From: Atopobium sp. oral taxon 199 str. F0494
GTDB lineage: Bacteria; Actinomycetota; Coriobacteriia; Coriobacteriales; Atopobiaceae
Direction of reading: 5' to 3'
DNA length: 64,000 nucleotides
Assembly (NCBI RefSeq): GCF_000411555.1
Contig: NZ_KE150486.1
Coordinates: 992,001-1,056,000 of the forward strand
Positions 7,408 through 15,563 of the stretch are shown here, in pieces. The translations under genes were made by a program, and so were the position numbers. The notes beneath the pieces were generated by a model. That model searched no databases. It saw nothing but the letters and a program-made list of their open reading frames with translations, and had not been told where the DNA came from. Each line of letters starts with the position of its first letter. Positions within the stretch are counted from its first letter, which is position 1.

Positions 7408-8820
7408 CTATGCTGTTTTCGCATCGGATGTTTCGTGAAGCTCAGCGGCTTGCTTGAGAATCCTACTACGGTTCCAAATCGCTAAAGCGACTACGCCTGC
7501 CGCAAGAATAATCATACCTGCAAATGCGCCAAAAGTACCAAGACGAACAATAAGCCAGCTAAGCGGGTTCGCGCCATCGCAAATTGATGAAATTGCCGCG
7601 GCGCCATTCATATCAAAGCTGACATTTGCCGCAGCAGTTGTAATGAGAGGTGAAAGATCAGTCGCAATGTAAAAACCAACAGCCAAAACAACAATACCAA
7701 CAATGAGACCCCTGAAGCCATTCTCATGAACGATTGGGGTGACAAGAACCAGCATATAGGGGATGCAGGCAAGGTCGGCGAGTGGCACGACCTTATTGCC
7801 GGGAAGAATGACGGCCAGAAAAACAGCGACCGGCACCAAAATAAGAGCGAGCGTCAGCGTCACAGGATGGCCCGTGCCAACTGCTGAGTCAAGGCCAATA
7901 TAAATTCTGCCGCGATGTGAAAAATGCTTTTGTATGAAGGCTGAAGCGGCGTCAGAAATAGGGAGAAGGCCTTCCATTAACAGAGCCGCCATTCGCGGAA
8001 TCAGCACCATAACAGCGCCCATGGAAACTGCAATCGCTAAAAACCCGGGAGTAGTTGTCCCGTCGACGCCCTTTTGAGGAAGAAAACCATAGCCGGCAAG
8101 GATGCCTATGATCAAGCCAATAATTGATCCGAGAAGAACCGGATCACCAAAAACGCCGAACTTTTTCTGCAGGCCGCGGATATCAATATTGATATCTTTG
8201 ACTCCGGGGATTTTATCCAAAATCCAATCAACGGCAAACGCAATAGGAACATAAGCTCCAGAGAACCCGTGAGGAATAGAAACTCCCGGAAGACCAAGTG
8301 ACTTCTCTACGAGCGGAGCAGTCACATCACCAATAATCAAAACAATGACTTCATTGATGATTGCAGCGCAAATACCCAACATGACGTTATTAGTAACAAT
8401 AGCGACAAGAGCGCCGGTAAAAGCAAAGTGCCAGTAGTTCCATATATCCACGTCCGCAGTTTGAGTGGTATTGGTCAAAAGCATGACGATATTAACCACA
8501 AGCCCAAGCGGGATAATGATTGTTCCTACAATTGATCCCATAGCAATTGCAGAGGCTGCTGGCCAACCAACATCCAAGACAGAAAGCCCTAAACCAAAAC
8601 GTGTAACCATCGCCGTTACAGCGCCGGCAAGGTCAGTACCCATAAGTTGGTTAATTACCAGGTTGAGGCCGATAAAGCCAATACCTACGGTAAGACCAGC
8701 TTTAAGACTTTTTCCAAAGCCCGCTCCAAATAAAACACCAATAATTGTCAGCACAATAGGCATGACAACCGAAACTCCAAGGCTTGAAAGACCTCCAAAG
8801 AATCCAACAATGAAATCCAT
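7408..8820 (-). CDS. PTS galactitol-type IIC permease (GatC family)
   Basis: The 470-residue membrane protein has the GatC family pattern: a first segment with GVSVVMPIVLTIIGVLFG, repeated glycine-rich helices, the VLIPRMAALLMEGL loop and the GRIYIGLDSAVGTGHP segment. It is the channel of a galactitol- or pentitol-type PTS; members of this family are known to carry galactitol and, in some bacteria, arabitol or other pentitols. The IIB partner lies just upstream at 8924, and the IIA partner is probably the gene at 5125. The 103-base gap to IIB shows no terminator. Confidence 0.92.
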   Translation of the reverse strand: MDFIVGFFGGLSSLGVSVVMPIVLTIIGVLFGAGFGKSLKAGLTVGIGFIGLNLVINQLMGTDLAGAVTAMVTRFGLGLSVLDVGWPAASAIAMGSIVGTIIIPLGLVVNIVMLLTNTTQTADVDIWNYWHFAFTGALVAIVTNNVMLGICAAIINEVIVLIIGDVTAPLVEKSLGLPGVSIPHGFSGAYVPIAFAVDWILDKIPGVKDINIDIRGLQKKFGVFGDPVLLGSIIGLIIGILAGYGFLPQKGVDGTTTPGFLAIAVSMGAVMVLIPRMAALLMEGLLPISDAASAFIQKHFSHRGRIYIGLDSAVGTGHPVTLTLALILVPVAVFLAVILPGNKVVPLADLACIPYMLVLVTPIVHENGFRGLIVGIVVLAVGFYIATDLSPLITTAAANVSFDMNGAAAISSICDGANPLSWLIVRLGTFGAFAGMIILAAGVVALAIWNRSRILKQAAELHETSDAKTA

Positions 8821-8923
8821 GAGGTATGCTCCTTTCGTAGGAATAGCCGAGAAAAACTTCCATGTACTTTCTTCAAAACTAGTACCACGCGAAAAAGTAC
8901 CGTCTTAAGAATGTGCTGTTGAC

Positions 8924-9211
8924 TTACTCTTTCATGAAATCAATGATTTGCTGTTCGACTGCCGCCTTACCCATTCCCGTCAAAAAGGCGATGCCTGAAA
9001 TGAAGGGGCACTCAATTCCATCAGGCTTAGCGGTAGTCGCGATAACTAGATCAGCGTTTTTTGACTTACCGACAGCCTCTGCGATAGAGCACTGTTGTAG
9101 GTGATATTGACCATTGAAACCATTCGAGTCTAAGAGCTCAGCAATTTTCGCCGCGACAGCAGTAGAGGTTGCGATGCCTGATCCACAAGCAATTACGATT
9201 TCTTTCATCAT
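8924..9211 (-). CDS. PTS galactitol-type IIB component
   Basis: The 95-residue single-domain IIB starts MMKEIVIACGSGIATST; Cys9 in the CGSGIATS loop is the phosphoacceptor, the pattern of GatB. It takes phosphate from a GatA-like IIA and gives it to the sugar carried by the IIC encoded downstream. It is the first gene after the terminator of the mannose-family PTS, so it needs its own promoter in 9212-9310, where I see only a weak -10-like TACTAT. Confidence 0.9.
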   Translation of the reverse strand: MMKEIVIACGSGIATSTAVAAKIAELLDSNGFNGQYHLQQCSIAEAVGKSKNADLVIATTAKPDGIECPFISGIAFLTGMGKAAVEQQIIDFMKE

Positions 9212-9314
9212 GTTCTCCTTTCGAGCTGTTTAACAGGTATGCCAAGTTAACGCGAGCTGTTATTCTCTCTTCTCACATAGTATTGCAAACCACCTCTGTT
9301 TCATAGATTGATTG

Positions 9315-9350
9315 AGAAAAAGTGGTCCTCTTTTAAAAGAACCACTTGAA
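9315..9350 (-). terminator. Terminator of the mannose-family PTS operon
   Basis: On the minus strand AAGTGGT and ACCACTT (9341-9347 with 9320-9326) form a stem whose loop contains TTTTAAAA, which can pair further, followed by TTTTTCTC. It lies 28 bases past the IID stop codon. Confidence 0.8.
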
Positions 9351-9377
9351 AAAAGAATCCACTCTACAAATTTAATC

Positions 9378-10244
9378 TTACGAAGCAACTCCACCAAACA
9401 GGCCGGTAGCACCAAGTAGAATGCCAATTGCCACCAAAATTAAAAGGACAATGGTTGAATTGACATTTCTCTTTTTGAGTAAGTACCAGCTTAAGATAGT
9501 AATTGCTAAAGGAACGCCTCCCTTTAGAATTGAGTCGAGAGTTGCCTGCAAATCAATAGCCCCTTCTCCTACCGGAATAGAAAGATAGGAAGTCAGAGAC
9601 ACATATTGATTCGCAAGACAGCCGAGGACAATTGCTCCCATGGTTGAAGCGGTAGCAATGAGTCTTTTCATGGATCCCGAAGCCATCATATTTTCAACGC
9701 CTTCTTTACCTTGGTTATAACCGGTAAAGAACATAAAGTGGGATATAGGCACCATAACTGCATACATTAGAACCGCATACAGCAGTGCAGCCATTGGATT
9801 ACCCGAACTGGCAAGTGGCATACATATTGCCAAGAGTATCGGTGTTAAAGTCCCCTGCCAAAGAGTATCTCCAATGCCTGCAAAAGGCCCCATCAATCCA
9901 GTCTTAACTGCAGTAATAGCTTCTGGTGTAACAGCCGAATTATCTGCCATTTCCTCTTCCATCGAAAGGGCAAGACCATTGATAATGCACCCAAAATGAG
10001 GTTCAGTATTATAAAATTCCATCTGCCTCTGCATAAATTCAATTTTCTTCTGCTTATCACCGGGATAAAGCTTCTCGGGAATATGCGAAAAAGAAGACAG
10101 CAGAGCAGAAGCCATCAAACGCTCATAGTTATAATTACAATTCGACAGGGCAATCCACTTGAACCATGCAAGGGTCGCGTCTTTTTTTGTTAAGTGCTTT
10201 CTATTTACCGTAACAGTAGCTTTTGTATCGCCATTTTTAGTCAT
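9378..10244 (-). CDS. PTS mannose-family IID component
   Basis: The 288-residue protein is a ManZ-type IID subunit: a long cytoplasmic N-terminal part with the NYNYERLMA and MEEEMADN segments, the family motif GLMGPFAGIGDTLWQG at about residues 115-130, and a hydrophobic C-terminal region. With IIC it forms the channel of the mannose-class PTS. It is the last gene of a IIA-IIB-IIC-IID operon and lies 14 bases after IIC. Base composition in 9300-13100 is visibly more AT-rich than in the glycogen and repair genes, which may reflect transfer. Confidence 0.94.
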   Translation of the reverse strand: MTKNGDTKATVTVNRKHLTKKDATLAWFKWIALSNCNYNYERLMASALLSSFSHIPEKLYPGDKQKKIEFMQRQMEFYNTEPHFGCIINGLALSMEEEMADNSAVTPEAITAVKTGLMGPFAGIGDTLWQGTLTPILLAICMPLASSGNPMAALLYAVLMYAVMVPISHFMFFTGYNQGKEGVENMMASGSMKRLIATASTMGAIVLGCLANQYVSLTSYLSIPVGEGAIDLQATLDSILKGGVPLAITILSWYLLKKRNVNSTIVLLILVAIGILLGATGLFGGVAS

Positions 10245-10258
10245 AACTATCGCTTCCT

Positions 10259-11110
10259 TTACTCGAAATCGTCATCAGAATCATCGGAAGCAATGTCTGA
10301 TGTGGCCGGTGAAACAGCTCTACCTGAGGATGAAAGCACAGGAACAACCTTACCTTCCTCTGCCTTCATTTCAAGCTGAACATAAAAGAATGCAATGACA
10401 AAGCCAATGATTGCAATAGGCATTGCGCCCAATCCAAGATACGCGCTCAATATGAATCCAAAAATGAACCAAATAAGTGTGCCTGGACGATCTAAAGTAC
10501 GAAGGTTCATAGCGATACCAAGCGCCGGCAGAACCCCTCCTATAACCTGCAATGTATATAGAGGTCTTCCTTGCATAATATTGATGATATTAGAAACAGC
10601 ACCAACACCGTAATAACATCCAAGGGTAACAGGAACTACGCAAAGAACAAAACAAAGAATCTGTGGTGGCACTATGTGTAAAAACACAGCTTGTTTCATG
10701 TTTCCTCGAGCTGCAGCGGCATCAATCATATGAACGAATGTTACATCAAGGGTCATTCTCACAACATTGATGATTGTTCCGATTAGTGCAATTGGAACAG
10801 AAATGGCTACCGCAGATTCAGGATCAAGATTGGCAGCAAGAGCCAAGGCAACACCTAAGGTTCCCGCAAGTCCAGGATCATTTGGTTGCGCACCTCCTGC
10901 AAAAATGTATGCAATAAAGGGCATCTGAACGGCCGCGCCTACAATAGCTCCCTGAACTGGATTGCCGAGAATTATCCCCACCAATACACCCGCAACCAAA
11001 GGCTTTTGAACAATAGAGATTCCGCCTAGAAGAAGGAACCATGGCGTCCCCACAAAGCCGAAGTAATAAATCACTCCAATCAAAAAAGCCTGTAATAACG
11101 TAATTTGCAT
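10259..11110 (-). CDS. PTS mannose-family IIC component
   Basis: The 283-residue membrane protein starts MQITLLQAFLIG, nine bases after GGAGGA. It has the IIC-Man features: a GGISIVQKPLVAG helix, the GNPVQGAIVGAAVQMPFIAY segment and an IID-like partner downstream. The C-terminus has an acidic tail rich in Asp (residues about 265-283), longer than in the common ManY. It is the channel-forming partner of IID. Substrates of this PTS class range from mannose and fructose to N-acetylhexosamines and sorbose; no substrate is fixed by the sequence. Confidence 0.93.
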   Translation of the reverse strand: MQITLLQAFLIGVIYYFGFVGTPWFLLLGGISIVQKPLVAGVLVGIILGNPVQGAIVGAAVQMPFIAYIFAGGAQPNDPGLAGTLGVALALAANLDPESAVAISVPIALIGTIINVVRMTLDVTFVHMIDAAAARGNMKQAVFLHIVPPQILCFVLCVVPVTLGCYYGVGAVSNIINIMQGRPLYTLQVIGGVLPALGIAMNLRTLDRPGTLIWFIFGFILSAYLGLGAMPIAIIGFVIAFFYVQLEMKAEEGKVVPVLSSSGRAVSPATSDIASDDSDDDFE

Positions 11111-11128
11111 TGTTCTTCCTCCAATCAA

Positions 11129-11623
11129 CTAGACAATCAGCTTTGCTACATCAACTTTTGAGTCATCCGCGGTAATTTGTATAAACACTTCAGTTCCCTC
11201 TGAAATTAACTCCTTAATTGCATTTTTTTCATCCGCAGTAACAGCAATATTTCTCCAAAGAGTCTCACGATCAGAACGAGTACCAATACCACCTATGTTT
11301 AAGTGCTTGAAGCTAATTCCCATTTTTTGTAGCTTGAGAATCGTAATTGGCGTCTTAACCAGAATAATAACCCGGTCATCTGGCTTAAAACCTTTTGTAA
11401 GACGGTCAGCAGCTTTAGCTATGGTAAAGATGCCAAGCTTTATATTGCCAGGAATGACGCCCTTCAATACAGTTTTCATTAAATCGTTTGCAGCAACTTC
11501 ATCGTCGATAACCATGAACTTATTCGCATTGGTGGCCTTCGACCAAGAGGTCATCACCTGTCCATGAACCAGTCTGTCGTCCACGCGAGTAAGGACGATA
11601 CTTTCCATTCCCTTTACGTCCAT
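11129..11623 (-). CDS. PTS mannose/sorbose-family IIB component
   Basis: The 164-residue protein is a mannose-class IIB: the segment TRVDDRLVHGQ near the N-terminus carries the phosphohistidine (His20). AGGAGG seven bases before the ATG supports this start. It lies 11 bases downstream of the IIA gene; in E. coli ManX these two domains are fused, here they are separate as in sorbose and N-acetylgalactosamine systems. It passes phosphate from IIA to the sugar bound by IIC-IID. Confidence 0.94.
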   Translation of the reverse strand: MDVKGMESIVLTRVDDRLVHGQVMTSWSKATNANKFMVIDDEVAANDLMKTVLKGVIPGNIKLGIFTIAKAADRLTKGFKPDDRVIILVKTPITILKLQKMGISFKHLNIGGIGTRSDRETLWRNIAVTADEKNAIKELISEGTEVFIQITADDSKVDVAKLIV

Positions 11624-11634
11624 TCTACGGCCTC

Positions 11635-12063
11635 CTAAAAATTCTCTTCTTCGCTATTCTCTGAAATCATTTGATAGTGAGTTCGAACATCAATCAGTGA
11701 GGTCCTACCTGTTTCTAAAATGTTCCTAGCTAGTTCCTCAATGCTCATTTCATCTCTAGCAAAGACCGCCTGTATTGCTAGAGGCAAATTAATACCAGCA
11801 ACGGCATAAATATCCTTCGATTCAAGAAGTTGAGCAACTGTATTGCATGGTGTTCCACCGAATAAATCAATAAGAACGAGAACTCCATCGCCCATGTTTA
11901 CCGAATCAATTGCCACAATCGCTTTATTTTTGAATTCCAGTGGATTATCTCCTGGATAGAGGTCAAGTGTTTCTAATTGAGGAGAATTTCCCGCCAATAA
12001 CTCTATGGCGCTTCTCATTCCCTTCGAAAAATCAGCATGACCTATTATTACTATGCCAATCAC
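11635..12063 (-). CDS. PTS mannose-family IIA component
   Basis: The 142-residue protein has the mannose IIA fold: MIGIVIIGHADFSKGM with His9 as the phosphohistidine, then LIDLFGGTPCN near residue 65. It starts with GTG, seven bases after AGAGGAG. It is the first gene of the mannose-family operon and lies just downstream of a 308-base AT-rich region with a GntR-type operator and, beyond that, the gene for a GntR/UTRA regulator. Confidence 0.93.
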   Translation of the reverse strand: MIGIVIIGHADFSKGMRSAIELLAGNSPQLETLDLYPGDNPLEFKNKAIVAIDSVNMGDGVLVLIDLFGGTPCNTVAQLLESKDIYAVAGINLPLAIQAVFARDEMSIEELARNILETGRTSLIDVRTHYQMISENSEEENF

Positions 12064-12371
12064 AAGTCAACTCCTCTCTCTTTTTCATCATAATATCTAA
12101 AAAGATAGATAGAAATATCTAGTCAACTTATAGATTCCGCAAACGGATAAATTTTACCGTGAACGGTATTACTAGTAAAAACTAGCACTTTTAACAGGAA
12201 TTAATGAAAGCAGAACTGATTTTTTTCCATTATTAATTGATTAGTATTTTTAATCTAGCTAAGGGTTCGCCTATACTACACTTTTTTATAAAGCAGATAC
12301 AATTGTATATAAAAAGAAGTACAACTTATAATACCCATTTTGTTTTATATAATCTCAGTCTGTATCAGCTA
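12064..12371 (-). other. AT-rich control region of the mannose-family PTS
   Basis: This 308-base gap holds no gene. It contains the operator at 12302-12325, an ATACAATTGTAT palindrome overlapping its left end, and a pair of AATATCTA direct repeats just before the IIA ribosome site. It must hold the promoter of the PTS operon; several AT-rich -10-like words exist and I cannot pick one. Confidence 0.5.
12302..12325. promoter_or_regulatory. GntR-type operator before the mannose-family PTS
   Basis: ATTGTA, 12 bases, TACAAC: the TTGTA (12303-12307) and TACAA (12320-12324) half-sites have the same spacing as the sites at 5664 and 23442. It lies 240 bases upstream of the IIA gene and just after the end of the GntR gene. 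Confidence 0.55.
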
Positions 12372-13112
12372 TTACGCTCTCTGCAAAACAGAACTTAGAA
12401 CATATCGATTCGCGGGAAGCCAGATATTCCCCCATTCAGCAGGGACATTATTCTCTAAATAACATATCTGATCAATATTCAACACAGGAGAGGCTTCATC
12501 GCAACATAGTAACGCTCCTCTTTCACTTCCCGCAACACGCGCTCCATGCCATTGCTTAGCAAACCCGATTCTTCTCTTTGATGTTTCTTCGATTGCGCTA
12601 AACAAAGTTGCCTTTGTAAAATCATATGTATCGAGTTTCGGACACGTTAGTAAACTCATTTTGCTTTCCATAAGCAACGCTGGTTCATCATTAACCAGAC
12701 GGAGTCTTCTTAAAAAAAGAGTTGACGATCCAAGAGGTATTTGAAGCTTTTCACTTGTAAGTTCATCTGCTTCTATGATCTCTTTGTTTACGACTTTCGT
12801 GACGAAAGATATCCCCTGCATTCTTAAAGATTCAGCAAATGAAAGAAGGTTGCCCCCTGCAGGATGATATAAACTTGGTTCAGTAATAAAAGTTCCCTTC
12901 CCGCGAATTTGAACCAGAAGTCCCTCTCCAGCTAAAGCTCTAATACCCTTTTGAACAGTTCCCCTGCTAACTCCAAGTTCCTTTACTAAGCTGTACTCAG
13001 ATGGAATCTTTGTATTTACGCCCCACTCTTTTGAATATATCTTTTCGCGGATAAAGTCTGACACCTGCATATGTAAAGGTTTGGATTCTTCTTTATAAAG
13101 CTGTTGTGTCAC
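12372..13112 (-). CDS. GntR family (HutC/UTRA) transcriptional regulator
   Basis: The 246-residue protein has an N-terminal winged helix-turn-helix (about 10-78; recognition segment LGVSRGTVQKGIRAL, then the wing RGKGTF) and a C-terminal UTRA ligand-binding domain (about 95-245). It starts with GTG ten residues before the HTH, with GGAGG upstream. Such proteins usually bind a sugar phosphate and repress nearby sugar genes. It sits upstream of the mannose-family PTS operon on the same strand. It is a paralog of the regulator at 23472 (both share a SFAESLR segment), and both may read the TTGTA-N12-TACAA operator. Confidence 0.93.
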   Translation of the reverse strand: MTQQLYKEESKPLHMQVSDFIREKIYSKEWGVNTKIPSEYSLVKELGVSRGTVQKGIRALAGEGLLVQIRGKGTFITEPSLYHPAGGNLLSFAESLRMQGISFVTKVVNKEIIEADELTSEKLQIPLGSSTLFLRRLRLVNDEPALLMESKMSLLTCPKLDTYDFTKATLFSAIEETSKRRIGFAKQWHGARVAGSERGALLCCDEASPVLNIDQICYLENNVPAEWGNIWLPANRYVLSSVLQRA

Positions 13113-13162
13113 CGGTACCTCCGAAAAGACTTTTTCTTACTTATGTAAGGACTCCTCAATAC

Positions 13163-13609
13163 TTATGAAATGATACCCGTAATCCCCCACGCAATAAGAG
13201 CTATTCCGCCAATGGTTAATATCATGATTGAAAGGAGATTTCTTAAAATCTGCCCACTGAGCAATGCATTTTTCAAACCAGTAAAATGAGATTCACCCTC
13301 AAGCGTATTCGCATTCACGATTCTGATCAAACTCATAACCAAAACAGCAAGAAGTACGACACCAAGAATAACTCTCATGATTCCGAGCTGCTTCTCACCT
13401 TGAAGAAATGCTGAAATGTCAAATTTCAATATGACAGGAAATACATAGAGAAGCGTAAAAAGAATCAAAGCAGTTATGACAATGTATACCACACCACGAG
13501 ATATGTTTTCCCTCGCGCTGTTTTGTACAGACCCATTCTGTGGTTCGAGACTCTGTTTCTGTTTTGCAGCAGTACCAATTCTAACTTGTTTTTTAGTGTT
13601 CCTGGACAT
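13163..13609 (-). CDS. Small membrane protein of unknown function
   Basis: I do not recognise this 148-residue protein. The start MSRNTKKQVR follows AGGGAA by five bases. Residues 1-40 are basic and polar, then three hydrophobic segments follow (about 41-63, 80-98 and 120-143), with an ENTLEGESHF-like polar loop before the last. It precedes the GntR gene on the same strand by 50 bases and diverges from the epimerase gene at 13709. No enzymatic motif is seen; a role as an accessory membrane protein of the PTS locus is only a guess from position. Confidence 0.6.
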   Translation of the reverse strand: MSRNTKKQVRIGTAAKQKQSLEPQNGSVQNSARENISRGVVYIVITALILFTLLYVFPVILKFDISAFLQGEKQLGIMRVILGVVLLAVLVMSLIRIVNANTLEGESHFTGLKNALLSGQILRNLLSIMILTIGGIALIAWGITGIIS

Positions 13610-13708
13610 ACCGTTCCCTGTTCGATTGATTTTTCTCGTACAACATATGCCTTCAATGGTTATGATTGTACAAAGAAACGTATTCAACTTAAAGGAGGGA
13701 ATTCACAG

Positions 13709-14383
13709 ATGAAAATTGCACCTTCCCTAATGAACATGGGCTTGCTCCACGTTAAAGATGATATAAAACAATTAGACCCCTACACTGACTTTTATCATGT
13801 CGATATTATCGATTGGCACTATGTTAAGAATATGTGTCTTTCTCCCCAGGTAATCAAGGAAATTAGAAAGGTGACTGACAAGCCTATAGAGGCCCACCTT
13901 TATGTGGACAACTTAGAAGAAGACTTGATAGATTATTGCCTGCAATGCGGTGCGGATATTATCACGATGCCCTCAGATATCGTTGGGCGGTCAATACATC
14001 GCTTCAGTAAGCTCATACACGTCCGCAAGGCTAAAGTGGGAGTATTTCTTAATCCTTCTCAACCTGTAAGTGAGATACAGCAGTACTCGGATGTGCTTGA
14101 TCAGCTCATTCTGTTATCTGTCGACCCAGGTTTCACTGGGCAAGATTTTGTGCAGGGAACATTTCAAAAGATTGCCAACGCAAAATCCTATAGGGAGAAA
14201 TCCTCCTCCGACTATATGATCACTGTTGATGGAGGCTGTAATCAATCGAATTTCAAACGTCTTTTCGATGCGGGAGCTGATGCTTTAGTCCTAGGACGAG
14301 GACTCTTCGACAGAAATGCTGATTTAGGAACAGCAATTTCAGAAACGTATAAGGAATTCACCCGTCTTGAAGCCGCTTCTTAA
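13709..14383 (+). CDS. Ribulose-phosphate 3-epimerase family protein, AlsE-like
   Basis: The 224-residue TIM barrel belongs to the ribulose-phosphate 3-epimerase family and resembles D-allulose-6-phosphate 3-epimerase. MKIAPSLM opens the barrel, FYHVDIID holds metal ligands, SVDPGFTGQDF is the phosphate loop and VDGGCNQ the second acid/metal segment. A strong AAAGGAGGG site precedes the ATG. A difference from the family is that the usual DGHFVPN after the first metal ligand reads DWHYVKN, which may alter specificity. It is alone on the plus strand between two minus-strand genes. It would interconvert ketose phosphates at C3 and feed the pathways of the adjacent PTS systems. Confidence 0.88.
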   Translation: MKIAPSLMNMGLLHVKDDIKQLDPYTDFYHVDIIDWHYVKNMCLSPQVIKEIRKVTDKPIEAHLYVDNLEEDLIDYCLQCGADIITMPSDIVGRSIHRFSKLIHVRKAKVGVFLNPSQPVSEIQQYSDVLDQLILLSVDPGFTGQDFVQGTFQKIANAKSYREKSSSDYMITVDGGCNQSNFKRLFDAGADALVLGRGLFDRNADLGTAISETYKEFTRLEAAS

Positions 14384-14420
14384 GAGACAAGTAAAAAATG
14401 ACGGCATTGTCCTGCATAGG

Positions 14421-14439
14421 CAGATTTGTGACAAATCTG
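14421..14439. repeat. 19-bp perfect palindrome between convergent genes
   Basis: CAGATTTGT, G, ACAAATCTG. The one-base loop is too small for a normal terminator and no T-run follows. It lies between the ends of the epimerase and DeoR genes. Confidence 0.55.
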
Positions 14440-14494
14440 GTATATGTAGAACAGTCGTAGAGTTTTCCCGTATAAACCCAGCCATTAGACCCTG

Positions 14495-15271
14495 CTACAA
14501 AGGACTCTTGATGTTTACCTGCACAATCCTTCCTATGCCTGCATTTTTAAGGACCTGAATCTGATCTTCTGTCGCCCTGTCATCAGTCATAAGAATATCA
14601 ATGTCAGATGGCAGGCCATACTGGAAACTAGCATCAATGCCAAGCTTACTCGAATCTGCCAGAACTATACGCTTGTCTGAACGAGAAAGCATAAGAGCAT
14701 TGACCCTCATCTCATTTGAAACGAGGGTAGTAAGCCCGCGCTGCGCAGAAATCCCCGAACAACCCAAGATACATTTTGCCGCTTGAATTTGAGAGATGGA
14801 TGCAAGCGCAAAGTCTCCGGTAAGAGATTTCTTTGCTGCTCGAACCTCCCCGCCGGTAATAAGAACAGTCATCGATGGAGGGTAATTCATCGATAGTACG
14901 CTACCGTTATTTGTAACCACAGTAACATTCTTTGCAGTGATGAAATCGAGAATCCTGATTGCAGTAGAGCTCGTATTAATAAAGATTGTATCTCCGTCAG
15001 TAACCAATTGAGCAGCAGCTTTGGCAAGACAATACTTAGCCGTAACTTGATTTGAACTAAGACCGTTAGAGAGTGGATCAAGGAGCTGGGCCATACCATA
15101 ACTCCTTGTAATCCGTCCCTCAGCCTGAAGCACATCAAGATCTCGGCGAATAGTGAGAGCAGAGACATTAAACCTCTCAGCTATATCACTTACCTGGAGT
15201 TGCTGATTTTGCTCCAATAAATCCAGTATCTGATTTCTACGCTCTGCTACAAATGACCTATTTGATGGCAT
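14495..15271 (-). CDS. DeoR family transcriptional regulator
   Basis: The 258-residue protein has the DeoR N-terminal helix-turn-helix (residues about 5-60, including VSDIAERFNVSALTIRRDL) and a C-terminal sugar-phosphate sensor domain with the family segments VVTNNGS and LGCSGIS. The start MPSNRSF follows AGGA by five bases; the open frame extends a further 103 codons upstream without support. It diverges from the ulaCAB operon, as UlaR (also DeoR family) controls ula genes in E. coli, so it is probably the repressor of that operon, acting at the repeats in 15450-15482. Confidence 0.92.
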   Translation of the reverse strand: MPSNRSFVAERRNQILDLLEQNQQLQVSDIAERFNVSALTIRRDLDVLQAEGRITRSYGMAQLLDPLSNGLSSNQVTAKYCLAKAAAQLVTDGDTIFINTSSTAIRILDFITAKNVTVVTNNGSVLSMNYPPSMTVLITGGEVRAAKKSLTGDFALASISQIQAAKCILGCSGISAQRGLTTLVSNEMRVNALMLSRSDKRIVLADSSKLGIDASFQYGLPSDIDILMTDDRATEDQIQVLKNAGIGRIVQVNIKSPL

Positions 15272-15449
15272 TTGAGTCCTATCCTGTTTTGTAAAACCAT
15301 TCACATAATCGTTCATATGATAAAGCAAACGGGTCTCAAGGACAGCTTTCGTCAGGATATTTTCCGTTGGCGCCGAAAAAAAGACCGCAGAGCGGATATT
15401 TTGACATTTTTCTCTTGCTAATTTCGGGAAAATACTATACTCGGTATTA

Positions 15450-15482
15450 ACAATTCGATTGTTTGAACATTCAAAACATTCA
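15450..15482. promoter_or_regulatory. Candidate DeoR operator repeats in the ula divergent region
   Basis: ACAAT-TCG-ATTGT (15450-15462) is a perfect inverted repeat; then AACATTCA occurs twice nine bases apart (15466-15473, 15475-15482) with TTTGAA-CA-TTCAAA overlapping the first copy. Direct repeats of this size are typical DeoR-family targets. A TATACT word lies just upstream. Confidence 0.45.
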
Positions 15483-15563
15483 TACAATTGACATTTGCAC
15501 TGGCGCTCTGGGGAAAGCGGCAATGCAAACAGGAATTGAGCTAAATGGGAGGGGGTGGAAACG

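Noticed and set aside
13523-13708. Upstream extension of the epimerase frame
   Set aside because: The extra codons overlap the membrane protein gene on the other strand and lack a ribosome site; the AAAGGAGGG site fixes the start at 13709.
14421-14439. Palindrome as a terminator between the epimerase and DeoR genes
   Set aside because: The loop is one base and no T-run follows on either strand; recorded as a repeat only.
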